64,000 nucleotides of DNA from Mycetohabitans endofungorum (GTDB lineage: Bacteria; Pseudomonadota; Gammaproteobacteria; Burkholderiales; Burkholderiaceae), in NCBI RefSeq assembly GCF_037477895.1, contig NZ_CP132744.1, forward strand, positions 2,232,001-2,296,000, read 5' to 3'. The position numbers and the translations under genes are program-made. This document shows, one piece after another, positions 29,801 to 36,081 of this stretch. Each line of letters opens with the position of its first letter. The first letter of the stretch is position 1. The notes beneath the pieces are model-generated. The model had not been told where the DNA came from, searched no databases, and saw only the letters and a program-made list of their open reading frames with translations.

Positions 29801-30350
29801 GCCCACGCGACACATTGAAGCCGGCTAGCGAGCCGTCTGCGCCATAGTACGGTTGTCCGGTCGTCAGCGTCGCCCGGCTCGTGTTGATAAAGCCCCCGCC
29901 GTTCACGATAATGCCCGACGGATTAGCGACCACCACCTCAGCGCGCGGACCGGCCACCTCCACAGGGCCACGCAGCTGGCTTGCTTCTAGACTATGAACC
30001 TCGTTGACGATGAGGCGCGCCGACTGATTCGGGCCGAAGTGCGGATTGCCGTTGATATAGCCTGCTCGATCCGTTTTAACAATCGCCGAAGCATTGTTTA
30101 GGATCGCGCCGGGCGCTTGGACGTCGAACTGATGGTAGTGATTGACCGACACGCCTGCCCCGGACGGCCGGGCAATATCGACCTGCGGCAAACCATTTTG
30201 CGTTTGGATGACTCGCGTCTCGCCCCCAGGAGCCGGCACGATTTGCGCAAGTCCACACGCTGGCCACGCGCTTAGCCAGAGCGCCACGAAGCGGGCGCGG
30301 CCCACACGCCACACCGGCTCAACACCCACTAGAATCCAACGCGTTGCCAT
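20826..30350 (-). CDS. cdiA: CdiA/FhaB-like two-partner secretion exoprotein with C-terminal toxin candidate
   Basis: A 3,174-residue surface exoprotein. Residues 1-36 form a signal peptide ending GLAQ. The TPS secretion domain follows (about 37-290), with NPHF at 102-105 and NPSGI at 143-147. Residues about 300-1300 are filamentous-haemagglutinin repeats (NRGG, DNSNDGTLKTN). Around 1310-1650 lies a non-repeat, aromatic- and Cys-containing region (CTAIYMEAC near 1336) that corresponds in place to the receptor-binding region of known CdiA. Haemagglutinin repeats of the second type run from about 1800 to 2550. The pretoxin part ends at AAYNVDRFNRQLH (to 2787), and the last 390 residues are the candidate delivered module, with two hydrophobic stretches (AGAVASAPITC, GLGLGSAVTAGAVVNAI) and a distinct 114-residue tail from 3061. 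Its enzymatic activity is not recognised. An immunity candidate follows directly; the transporter gene is divergent. Confidence 0.85.
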   Translation of the reverse strand: MATRWILVGVEPVWRVGRARFVALWLSAWPACGLAQIVPAPGGETRVIQTQNGLPQVDIARPSGAGVSVNHYHQFDVQAPGAILNNASAIVKTDRAGYINGNPHFGPNQSARLIVNEVHSLEASQLRGPVEVAGPRAEVVVANPSGIIVNGGGFINTSRATLTTGQPYYGADGSLAGFNVSRGLVTVHGAKFNALNIDQVDLIARAVQVNTEIRAKNLNVVSGANQVPYATLAATTIQGDGPAPSVSIDVGQLGGMYADRIVMVGTEHGVGVHSAGTISAQAGDLTLTSEGRLVLTGKTQASGNIGLSAAGGIDNRGTIDSRQYLSVNTGADLVHSGMLTAQKDVTVNAGSVHSTGTLGAGVNGDGSMGQSGDLQVTATGLLSVTGKHGAGSNVPLTGSDVPLTGSDVSLAGNNVSLTGSNVNLAGSLTIANGGLTLNANAGDLNLSAATASAQGGIKATASGALINDHGKLSSDADMTLMGGSVSNQSGKVSAQGPLLVKTGGQVANQSGELLSQSTVEVHGGAILNQQGIIESASHMTIDGASLDNSGGRVTSLNRDSLSVTTSGQLTNTAGTAANGAQGGVISGNGDVTVQGGIVANHGTMSTTANLRVIGQQFVDNGNGLLKAAQNVTVDAGSRLYNAGGTIVGQAATLNGTTLDNRFGTVQADRLSLNGTDLLNRGGSITQTGSDPIAVNVSGTLDNSNDGTLKTNSTDLKLAPAALINDGGTLYHAGNGTLTLGNGTGSISNVSGKIDSNGQIVVQTNTFNNTSGSLVGQTGLTATLGGTLTNDNGTLKTSAGAAILHSTTLSNHSGSIGAPHLSLTVDSTLDNDEGTIEANQLALKAADLTNRGGKITQWQALPMTVEVSGKIDNSNDGTLKTNSHELTLAPAELINSGGTITHVGTGTLTVAPSHSAGRLNNTSGRIESTGQVLIEAGDLSNVQGVVSAQRGIIATIKGDVNNTQGLLRSDMSLSLTNEGALVNQAGHIQAGQPTSGDTSTLEIQSASIDNTDGSINDLGTGNMTVQGTNQIVNSHAGGVASMGKITGNGDVTVSAASIVNAQGGQLSGATLHVQGATLDNRGGKIGNLANSNGDVDVTMTGAVTNTDGLISSTRNLTVAAATLQGGGTYGAANDATLHLQGDYTIASDTQFKVGHGLTFTLPGTFTNHANLQWVPNLSVNAGNIVNSGSISAVNWLRTHSGNLTNTGTLVGGSATIQAHGTVSNLGPTALMGASDSQGLLEILARDIENRDDTTAIDTMAQTGIVGMGKIVLAGGKDANGHYTRAALINNQSARIESGGPMQLHADRVLNTRRVMRTSGFTENVDPALLARHNISMQGCTAIYMEACYGHNVPWPPMPRPDMTHMIGGAFIEPPQGGQWNSGYQYTTYEGKAVANTVTDISPAGQIISGGALDASAVGLLQNYWSNVAAAGDIQQPTHLDMDGWAATGQQAPMVRVRYSGQYHYNNYDNSEHNWQLPFGDAPFVTGRPGGYTQAAPADIKDYRLPGYDATWGANGTISGTGVSINNPTSNPSIPSLGLPPGQSVSGPEISSLNGNVSGTELPGMPVRGSVSTIVDPIIASATALNVLNNLTIPQGGLFRPNPAPNPSYVIETNPAFTNHKHFISSDYFFKQIGVDLTPLAKRLGDGFYEQQLVRNQVTALTGKAVLGPHTNVQSMYQSLMAAGAELSKSLDLPIGVSLSAEQVSKLTGNVVMMETRVVDGQSVLVPVVYLAKASQQNMDGPLITATNIDLQNVQSFTNSGTVKAEHTLAIQGKQIDNAFGVLQSGDLMSLTTEGKIDLTSANVKAGSLQLDAGKDLVLDTATKTTHQVSRDGATRVTTRLGPTAKLEVAGDASIVTGGDVQQHAGNLVVGGDLNTDIGGHWTLGAQQIGEHKIVQRANGVSNTDINRIVGSSLKVGGMSNINVGGDLTAKGAQIDLGQGGNLVAKGDVSLGSASATTTTNSNSSGSDSHGSYAETLHTLNQTLTGTTLKGGNTVNIVSGQDITVSGSAISLDKGRANLLAAADVNVGAVTETHVLNSHETHSHSNVVSGSQAASGIDRTAVYSQSSTISADGVTVASGRDINITGSHVVGTNDVKLQAGRDVNMTTSQDRVQSSTYYDKKESGLLSGDGLAVTIGSRAQSDQAQSSSLTHHGSVVGSVKDGVTIEVGNELHVKGSDLIAAKDVVGTAKTVTLQTATDEQHHSGQQAMRQSGVTLGVQTPGIAAVNNVVQQASAGAHSQDDRVRALRGLAGASGLYDAYQSVPGELGTLAKGEMPEAKLTVSIGSSGSRSAFSEDSTQARGNRVQAGGLTKFQATGEKDPGQGNVIIHGSQIDAQNVHLAATDRVDLRNSTDTERVRHDNGSTSGSVGVSIGTKGLGVSASAARANGDGNSDGAMQNNTHVRARESVTIKSGGDTNVVGANVKGNRVVADVQGDLNVASVQDTSVSAAHQHSAGVGLNVSQGGGSASFNVQNGNARGNYASVTEQAGIEAGEGGFDIAVKGNTDLKGAYIASEAAKAQNRLKTGTLSYSAIENHSDYQASTLGISGGATTGDGGNVYQPTGSSSGKNAGGASPLYLSESGSSRARTQSAISAAEIEITNPDQQKQAIAGLNRDATNLNGRVDKTPDVQQSLQNQGELMSAMRDAGEAVARRIGDVADAKRDALLQAASESDDPQQKQQYLAEAEQWDESGRYRVGLQSAGGSLVGGIGGGLLGAAQSGAGSLVSALLANKLDAVSRQIADQKPTGNADLDKTLGNIVANVMSSVAGGVVGGTQGAQAAYNVDRFNRQLHLEEKQRIRELAGKDEVKEARLAAAACAMAKCYAEYPEDSAAYQHFKQIAEFGASDALADERRILSQQDGLFGYTTSGLFSDANIDAAKQWNNTYQFTSRGAGAAQATLGAMGVAGAVASAPITCTTGLGCVANAFVAGTSADVLIAGAKQTVSGQPESTYLNQALTGLGLSPGAASLLEAGLGLGSAVTAGAVVNAITDRAAALNKLSAASYKDFMTDGVKMPPEMMQSPQAQALMQEIRMGNPNMPKVDIETIAQRYMRSGANLPQMGTAAPGAMLVKVVPKGDSISPYSGYWLSPEQARAIATMTPEQAGQILGLPATQAANMMGKGVDYYAITPKAGIAPNVFVSEVAGTSQGMVTMPGGAQQVIVPNRGQWIEPFKINPFTLR
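29085..29180 (-). repeat. 21-bp tandem repeats inside the cdiA-like gene
   Basis: Four full units and one partial unit of 21 bp encode a seven-residue repeat of the form Leu-Thr-Gly-Ser-(Asn/Asp)-Val-(Pro/Ser/Asn) near residues 390-422. The length keeps the frame, so copy-number change would lengthen or shorten the stalk. Confidence 0.85.
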
Positions 30351-30558
30351 AGAGATTCGCCTCGTTGGGCAATTGAACTACCTTAGTATAAAGATTCGCC
30401 ATTGGCCAACCGCCTGTGCCGTGCCCCGGACACCGCCCCCATTCAATCGGAAAAAATACTGCGCGGGACGGACCCGCCCACCCCAGTGGGCCGCCCCGCC
30501 ATGCCAATATCAGGTCCCCGCTGGCCGCGCCAGCCCTATTTGCCAAGGAGCGCCTGCT

Positions 30559-32334
30559 TTGCCAACCTCGACAGCACGGCTACCCCCTCGCTACGCTGGC
30601 CCGCTTGTGGGATGTGCGGCCCTGCTGCTCGGCGGCATAGGCACCAGCCCCGGGGCGCTGGCGCAAAACCCGCCTGAACCGACGCGGCAAACCACCTATC
30701 CGGAACAGCGGCTTGAGCAACAGCGCCAGGCACAAGAGCGCGAACAGGCCATCAACACGCCTGCTGTACGCTCCAGCGCGCCGCCCGCCGCGGCCTACCC
30801 GGTGTTGCCCATCGAGCAGCCGTGCTTTCGCCTTGACCGCCTCGCGCTTAAGGTGCCCGAGCTTCTACCGGCATCCGTGCGCGCGCAAGGCGCCTCGGCG
30901 CTGCCCCAGGACCGCTTCGCATTTGCACGTCAATGGCTGGCACACTACGCGGGTCAATGCGTCGGCAAGCAGGGTTTGGACCGGCTTGTCAGTGGGCTAA
31001 CACAGGAGATTTTAAGCCGCGGCTATATCACAACACGGGTTATGCTGGCCGAGCAGGATCTGTCGCACGGCGAGTTGACCGTCACGCTAGTGCCAGGCGT
31101 GATTCATACCGTGCGTTTCTCGGAGCCGACGATACGCGGCACATGGAAGTCCGCGTTTCCAGCTAGAGCCGGCGACGCGCTGAATCTGCGCGATCTTGAA
31201 CAAGGCCTGGAGCAGCTCAAGCGCGTGCCGAGTCAGGACGTCGACATGCGGATTGAACCCGCCCAGACGCCAGGCCAAAGTGACGTGGTGATCCAGCTAA
31301 GGCGCGCCAAGCCGTGGACGATCGTCGCAGCAGTGGACAACTCGGGGGCACGGGCGACCGGCAAGCTGCAAGGCCACGTGAGCGTCGGCGTCGATAACCC
31401 ACTGGGCTTGAACGACATACTGAACGTGGGCGCCAACCATGATCTCAGTTTCAGCGACAAGCGGCTCGGCTCGCACGGCTGGAACGCTGCCTATTCGATC
31501 CCGTATGGATACTGGACCGCATCGCTGTCCGCCAGTACCAACACCTACTACCAACAGATTGTCGGCGTGAACCACACCTTTGTCGCAAGCGGCAACAGCC
31601 AGTTCGTCGACGCGCGCGTGCATCGCACACTGGCGCGCAGCCAGGCCGGTGTGTTCGGTGTGCAGCTGCGCGGCATTAAGCGCTTTGGCGCGAGCTTTAT
31701 CGAAGACACCGAAATCAAACCACAACGACGTAATAATACGTTTATCGAGTTGGGTTTGACCCATCGGCATTATGTCGGCGGTGCACAGTTTGACGGCCTG
31801 CTCGCGTACCGGCATGGCCTGGGTTGGCTCGGCGCAACGCCGGCGTTGCCACGCGGCTATCCGACGTATCGACTGCGCATGGCATCGCTCGATGCGAATC
31901 TGTCCGTGCCGTTCACGCTCGCGAGCCAGCCGTTGCGCTACGTCAGTGCCGCACACGGGCAGTTCACCAACGACCGGCTGTTTTATCTGGATAGCTTGAC
32001 CATCGGCAGCCGCTACACGGTGCGTGGTTTCGATGGCGAGACAATGCTCGCCGGCGAGCGCGGCTTTTACTGGCGCAATGAACTGCAAGCGCCCATCGCG
32101 CACACCGGGCAGCACGCTTATGCGGCGCTCGATTATGGCCAAGTCTTCGGTCCACTGACACGAGGCCAAGACGGCACGCGGCTCGTTGGCACGGCCCTTG
32201 GGCTGCGTGGCACGGTGCCTACGCGCTTGGCCACTTACACGTACGAGTTGTTCGCTGGCACGCCCCTGTATCGTCCAACGGCGTTATCGACGGCCCGCGT
32301 CACAGTCGGCTTTCAACTGAGCGTGCAGCTGTGA
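30559..32334 (+). CDS. cdiB: TpsB outer-membrane transporter (CdiB/ShlB/FhaC type)
   Basis: Outer-membrane beta-barrel of the Omp85/TpsB class that exports the cdiA-like exoprotein. I chose the TTG at 30559: AAGGAG lies 8 bases upstream, and the 591-residue product then starts with a signal peptide (hydrophobic core GPLVGCAALLLGGIG, ending GALAQ). A proline-rich linker leads to the POTRA region (CFRLDRLALKVPELL; ILSRGYITTRVML), then the barrel. The VRGF motif of the conserved pore loop is at residues 488-491, and the chain ends in an aromatic-containing strand (VGFQLSVQL). It is transcribed away from the cdiA-like gene, with 208 bases between the two starts. A longer reading from 30142 overlaps cdiA and is rejected. 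Confidence 0.9.
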   Translation: MPTSTARLPPRYAGPLVGCAALLLGGIGTSPGALAQNPPEPTRQTTYPEQRLEQQRQAQEREQAINTPAVRSSAPPAAAYPVLPIEQPCFRLDRLALKVPELLPASVRAQGASALPQDRFAFARQWLAHYAGQCVGKQGLDRLVSGLTQEILSRGYITTRVMLAEQDLSHGELTVTLVPGVIHTVRFSEPTIRGTWKSAFPARAGDALNLRDLEQGLEQLKRVPSQDVDMRIEPAQTPGQSDVVIQLRRAKPWTIVAAVDNSGARATGKLQGHVSVGVDNPLGLNDILNVGANHDLSFSDKRLGSHGWNAAYSIPYGYWTASLSASTNTYYQQIVGVNHTFVASGNSQFVDARVHRTLARSQAGVFGVQLRGIKRFGASFIEDTEIKPQRRNNTFIELGLTHRHYVGGAQFDGLLAYRHGLGWLGATPALPRGYPTYRLRMASLDANLSVPFTLASQPLRYVSAAHGQFTNDRLFYLDSLTIGSRYTVRGFDGETMLAGERGFYWRNELQAPIAHTGQHAYAALDYGQVFGPLTRGQDGTRLVGTALGLRGTVPTRLATYTYELFAGTPLYRPTALSTARVTVGFQLSVQL

Positions 32335-32388
32335 GCAGGCACACGTCATTGCTCTCTATCCATTTTCCCGCCTTTTCGAGGAAGTCCT

Positions 32389-32970
32389 ATGCGCATCCGA
32401 ACGAGTCGTGTCGTGTTGTTTTTAGCTTTAGCGCTGTCCTTAACCTCTCATACCGCATTTGCAGCGGATCTAGCTGCACATACTGTTGTTAGGCTGTTTA
32501 TAGACGCATGCATACCCAACATGGGAAAACCAGAGGATGTGCGAAAGTGGGCAGAAAAGATGAATTTGCGTGAAATCACCGATCCTATCCCGTTGTATGT
32601 TTTCGTCGGAGAGGGAAAGAAAGGAAAGGCCTGGGCCGTGCCAACTCGCTACGGAAATTTCGCGCTCGCTATACGCGGACAGACGCAAGCATGCGCTGTC
32701 TATGCGCAAGCAGCTAAGGCGGACGAAGTTGAGTCCATGTTCAGAAAAATAGTCGAAGGCAGCAAACGACCCGGGATGAATTTTGACGTGTTAGAAGATA
32801 AAACCTTGGAGGAGCCAACTGGAAACACACGTGTACTTGTGTATGAATTGTCTGCAATCGGCGCTTCGACCGGCTTTGTATTTATCATGCTGACTACCGA
32901 ACATCCGGATGGCGCATTTCAAGCCTCTCTCCGGGTGGCCGCAGCCAACGTCGCTTCTTCATCAAATTAA
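32389..32970 (+). CDS. Secreted protein of unknown function, linked to the transporter gene
   Basis: A 193-residue protein with a clear signal peptide (VVLFLALALSLTSHTAFA, cleaved before AD), so periplasmic or secreted. Recognisable pieces are FIDACIPNMGKPEDVRKWA, GKAWAVPTRYGNFALAIRG and VESMFRKIVEGSKRPGMNF, which remind me of the NMCC_0638 family of small (lipo)proteins; this is recall, not a search. It has GAGGAAG upstream of its ATG, lies 54 bases behind the transporter gene and is probably cotranscribed. GC content is lower than the core genes. Its stop codon coincides with the junction to the IS5 fragment, so the native C-terminus may have been altered. Confidence 0.75.
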   Translation: MRIRTSRVVLFLALALSLTSHTAFAADLAAHTVVRLFIDACIPNMGKPEDVRKWAEKMNLREITDPIPLYVFVGEGKKGKAWAVPTRYGNFALAIRGQTQACAVYAQAAKADEVESMFRKIVEGSKRPGMNFDVLEDKTLEEPTGNTRVLVYELSAIGASTGFVFIMLTTEHPDGAFQASLRVAAANVASSSN

Positions 32971-33394
32971 CGGGCACACGTTGGTTGAATCGTTGGAACA
33001 AGCGGCGATCCTGAGCGATGTGCAACCGCAGATCGCTGTTGTCGATCACGGCTACAAGGGCGTAGTGATCGACGGCGTAAAGGTTCATCATCCGGGCTTG
33101 CGACGCGGTATCACGCGAGATTTACGCGCAATGATCCGACATCGCAGCGCGATCGAGCCGTCCATCGTACACATAAAGTCAGACGGCAAGCTCGATCGCA
33201 ACTGGTTCAAGGGTACGCTGGGCGATGCGATTCATGCGGTGCTGTGCGGCGCCGGCTACAACCTGCGGATGATCCTGCGCAAGCTGTGGCTTTTTTTGCG
33301 CCCTGATGCTCGTCGCTTTGCTCAGCTTCAAAACCACCGCACCGTCAGCGGCCTGAGTTCATCGGAGGCCAAAACGAATTGTTTAGGGCGGACT
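32968..33394 (+). pseudogene. 5'-truncated IS5-type transposase and right end (second copy)
   Basis: The frame gives NGHTLVESLEQAAILSDVQP, AVVDHGYKGVVIDGVK and IVHIKSDGKLDRNWFKGTLG, closely matching the C-terminal part of the transposase at 15139-16197 but on the opposite strand. The N-terminal two thirds are missing. The end GTTTAGGGCGGACT (to 33394) corresponds to the terminal repeat of the first copy with several changes. It is an older, dead copy. Confidence 0.9.
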
Positions 33395-33695
33395 ACGTAA
33401 TGAGTGTGACGGTCTCAAGCATGATCGGTATGCGAGCCGATTGATGTTGCCAGTGTGCACCGAACCAGCGCTGCCTTAACAAAATTGCGACTCATTGTCA
33501 CTAACGAGTCCAGTAAATGCGACAGATCAGCCAGCCGCTGCTAACCTCCTCTCCTCGACTTGCGATGCAACCCTTATCTGCCCACTACAGGGCAGCCTTC
33601 GCTTTTTCCGCACTCCCATCGCCGTCTAACATCGGCGGTGAAACAACGAACTGCCCGACTTTCGTGTCGCACGAGACGCATAACGTATAAACGCG
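33395..33695. other. Intergenic stretch before the toxin-antitoxin pair, nothing recognised
   Basis: About 300 bases of moderately AT-richer sequence between the IS5 fragment and the mazE promoter. No supported gene, RNA or repeat is visible. Confidence 0.5.
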
Positions 33696-33724
33696 TTGAA
33701 ACCCCCAGTATATTCGTATATACT
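33696..33724 (+). promoter_or_regulatory. Promoter and operator of the mazEF-like operon
   Basis: TTGAAA (33696-33701), exactly 17 bases, then TATACT (33719-33724) is a near-ideal sigma-70 promoter. An imperfect 18-bp palindrome starting AGTATAT fills 33707-33724, covering the spacer and the -10 box, and a second short one (TTGT...ACAA) follows. This fits autorepression by the antitoxin. Confidence 0.7.
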
Positions 33725-33754
33725 TGTTTATACAATGATAGAAGGAGTGACATC

Positions 33755-34009
33755 ATGGCAAAAACCGCGACGCTCACGATCCAACAGTGGGGGAACAGCC
33801 TAGCTGTGCGCATTCCCGCTGCGGTTGCACGCTCAGCGCATTTCCAAGTTGGCCAGAAGGTGGAGGTGACGACGGATGAAGTTGGTGTAACAGTGAAGCC
33901 GGTGGGTCCGCGTAAGCTTACGCTCGCGGAAAAACTGGCGCGGTTTGATCCAATAAAGCACGGCGGTGAAGCGATGGCAACAAGCCGCGTTGGTGCGGAG
34001 GTGTTTTAA
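33755..34009 (+). CDS. mazE: MazE/PemI-like antitoxin, AbrB-type
   Basis: An 84-residue antitoxin with an AbrB/SpoVT-type DNA-binding fold at the N-terminus (LTIQQWGNSLAVRIPAAVA; the WGNSLAVRIP stretch is diagnostic) and a charged, flexible C-terminal tail that would bind the toxin. The ATG at 33755 has an AAGGAG ribosome binding site. Longer upstream readings have no support. The stop overlaps the toxin start by one base (TAATG), so translation is coupled. It should repress its own promoter with the toxin as corepressor. Confidence 0.9.
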   Translation: MAKTATLTIQQWGNSLAVRIPAAVARSAHFQVGQKVEVTTDEVGVTVKPVGPRKLTLAEKLARFDPIKHGGEAMATSRVGAEVF

Positions 34010-34371
34010 TGACAGGTGCTTTGTGGGTGCCTGACCGACGTGACATTATCTGGATTGACTGCAATCCGCAGGTCGGTCGTGAAATGAAGAATTTGCATCC
34101 GATGCTGGTCTTGTCACCGAAACCGTTCAACGAGCGAACCGGCATTGTCATCGGGCTTCCGATGACAACTGCCGACTTCAATGACACCAATCCGTTTGCT
34201 ATCAAGTTTCAGGGGCCGAAAAACGTCACGAGCTACGTGCTTGGACACCAGCCCAAGTCATTTGACTGGCGAACACGGGGAGCAAAGGCACATCCGTGGA
34301 AGCGCGTGCCGGATGATGTGTTCGCAGCCGCATGCGAACAATTAAACCAAATTATTGCGATTGGCGATTAA
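34009..34371 (+). CDS. mazF: MazF/PemK-family toxin, endoribonuclease
   Basis: A 120-residue toxin of the MazF/PemK family, which cleave single-stranded mRNA at short sequences and so stop translation. Family features are PDRRDIIWIDCNPQVGREM near the start, RPMLVLSP-like HPMLVLSPKPFNERTG and VIGLPMTT, and a C-terminal VLGHQPKSFDWRTRGAK stretch. It is translationally coupled to the antitoxin gene. The target sequence cannot be told from the protein. The pair lies at the edge of the mobile region, and nothing suggests it is broken. Confidence 0.9.
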   Translation: MTGALWVPDRRDIIWIDCNPQVGREMKNLHPMLVLSPKPFNERTGIVIGLPMTTADFNDTNPFAIKFQGPKNVTSYVLGHQPKSFDWRTRGAKAHPWKRVPDDVFAAACEQLNQIIAIGD

Positions 34372-34549
34372 GAAAACGGAAAAAGACAGTCATGGATTAT
34401 GCTAGGCGTGCGAGCACTGGTCGGGCTTAAAAGTTGACTGTTTAGCAGCGCACACAGAAACGCAGCCGGCGCACGGCATTTGAACCACGCGCTCGCATAC
34501 ACGAGCAGCGCAAAGCTTACCGCCCACCAAGCCAATCAGTCCCACACAC

Positions 34550-35476
34550 TCACCCGCGCGGATGATGTATCGCATGCAGCGCCTTGAGGCGCTCACGTGC
34601 AACATGAGTGTAAATCTGGGTCGTCGAAATATCGCTGTGGCCAAGCAGCATCTGCACCACGCGCAGGTCCGCGCCATGATTGAGCAGATGCGTCGCAAAC
34701 GCATGCCGCAACGTATGCGGCGACAGCGGCACGTGAATGTCAGCGCGCAACGCATATCGCTTGATGAGGTTCCAAAATTGCTGACGCGTCATCGCGCCGC
34801 CGCGCGCTGTCACGAACAGCGCGTCGGCGCCGCGCCCCCCAAGGAGCACCGCGCGCGCCTCGCGCAGGTAGCGCTCCAGCCAGCCTCGCGCCTCGTCGCC
34901 AAACGGCACCAAGCGCTCTTTTGCACCCTTGCCCATCACGCGCACCACACCCTCGTTCAACCCCACCTCGACCGTCTTGAGCATAACTAACTCTGAGACA
35001 CGCAACCCGCTCGCGTACATCAACTCAAGCATCGCACGGTCGCGCAATCCAAGTGGCGTGTCCAGATCCGGCGCACCTAGCAACGCCTCGACCTGCGCTT
35101 CATTGAGGGTGGACGGAAAACGGGGCGGCTGCCGAGCCGAACGGATGCGCAGCGTCGGATCAGCGGCGACGCGATGCTCACGTAACGCCCATGCGAAGTA
35201 GCGCCGAAACACCGACAAGCGCCGGTTCGCGGAACTGGCCTTGCCATCGCTGCGCACCGCCAGGTAGCCATTCAGGTCCGACTCGCGCGTCGCATCGAGT
35301 GTGCGCTCGTGCGTCGCCGCGAGCCAGTCGCAATACAGCGATAAGTCGCGCCGATACGCATCCAGCGTATTGCGGGACAATCCATGCTCGAGCCATAGCG
35401 CGTCGCAGAATGCGTCGATCGCCTGCGCGCTCGTGTTGCGATACGCGCTCAACTGTTCGACTTGCACGTCGCTCAT
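34550..35476 (-). CDS. xerD: Site-specific tyrosine recombinase XerD
   Basis: Recombinase that with XerC resolves chromosome dimers at dif. The 308-residue product has the N-terminal SAM-like domain and the catalytic domain with Arg159 (ASGLRVSEL), Lys183 (GKGAKERLVP), His254 and Arg257 (PHTLRHAFATHLL), His280 (LLGHSDISTTQIYTHV) and the nucleophile Tyr289. All catalytic residues are present. Its start codon overlaps the stop of ogt (ATGA), so the two are one operon. It is a chromosomal housekeeping copy, not a phage integrase. Confidence 0.95.
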   Translation of the reverse strand: MSDVQVEQLSAYRNTSAQAIDAFCDALWLEHGLSRNTLDAYRRDLSLYCDWLAATHERTLDATRESDLNGYLAVRSDGKASSANRRLSVFRRYFAWALREHRVAADPTLRIRSARQPPRFPSTLNEAQVEALLGAPDLDTPLGLRDRAMLELMYASGLRVSELVMLKTVEVGLNEGVVRVMGKGAKERLVPFGDEARGWLERYLREARAVLLGGRGADALFVTARGGAMTRQQFWNLIKRYALRADIHVPLSPHTLRHAFATHLLNHGADLRVVQMLLGHSDISTTQIYTHVARERLKALHAIHHPRG

Positions 35477-35964
35477 GCGTACAACTCACCCTGCTGAGGC
35501 ACCCGGATGCCTTCATGGCGCAGCAGCCAACACTTGACGTCACGAAAAAACCCCTTGCCCGCATGATGCGCAAAGCCACCGAGGTCGTTTGCTGCCACGA
35601 CGCGATGACATGGAACGACCAGTGGCGCGAGGTTGGACCCGCATGCCTGTCCGACGGCACGCGGCACCGCGCCGATCGACGCCGCCAGTTGCCCATAGGT
35701 CCAAACGGTGCCGGGTGCAATGCGACAGATACCGTCCCATACCCGGCGCTGGAACGTGGTGCCGGCGAGCGACAGCGGCAAGTCGAACACCGTGTCGGCC
35801 CGTTCGAAATAGGCGACGATCTGCGCTGCCGCCCGCCGGGCCAGCGCATTGTCCGGTATGCACAGCGGAGTCGTGCCGGGCAGGTAAACAATTTCATGAA
35901 CGAACCGGTCGTCGCTGCGGATACCGACCCGTCCGAATGGTGCATCGATCACGGCATTGAACAT
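35473..35964 (-). CDS. ogt: Methylated-DNA--protein-cysteine methyltransferase
   Basis: Suicide repair protein that takes methyl groups from O6-methylguanine. The 163-residue product has the PCHRV active site with acceptor Cys119, preceded by the DNA-binding helix (TYGQLAASIGAVPRAVGQA) with the Arg finger and followed by GGFAHHAGKG, where the usual Gly-Tyr-x-x-Gly pattern has become Gly-Phe-Ala-His. The ATG at 35964 has AGGAG 7 bases upstream; the longer reading lacks support. It is cotranscribed with xerD, overlapping it by four bases. Confidence 0.94.
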   Translation of the reverse strand: MFNAVIDAPFGRVGIRSDDRFVHEIVYLPGTTPLCIPDNALARRAAAQIVAYFERADTVFDLPLSLAGTTFQRRVWDGICRIAPGTVWTYGQLAASIGAVPRAVGQACGSNLAPLVVPCHRVVAANDLGGFAHHAGKGFFRDVKCWLLRHEGIRVPQQGELYA

Positions 35965-36081
35965 GCCAATTCTCCTGGGGACGCGCGCGGCGGTACGCGG
36001 CACGGACGGTCGATTTTACGTCCGAATCGTGTCTACGGCATCACGACGCGGCATCCGCGACGGCCAGCAGATGGGCAATGG

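Noticed and set aside
30142..30558. N-terminal extension of the TpsB transporter from an upstream ATG
   Set aside because: It would overlap the start of the cdiA-like gene and put 139 residues before the signal peptide; the TTG with AAGGAG at 30559 explains the protein better.
34550..35476. Phage or island integrase
   Set aside because: The recombinase matches XerD in length and context (operon with ogt), and no tRNA or attachment repeat adjoins it.
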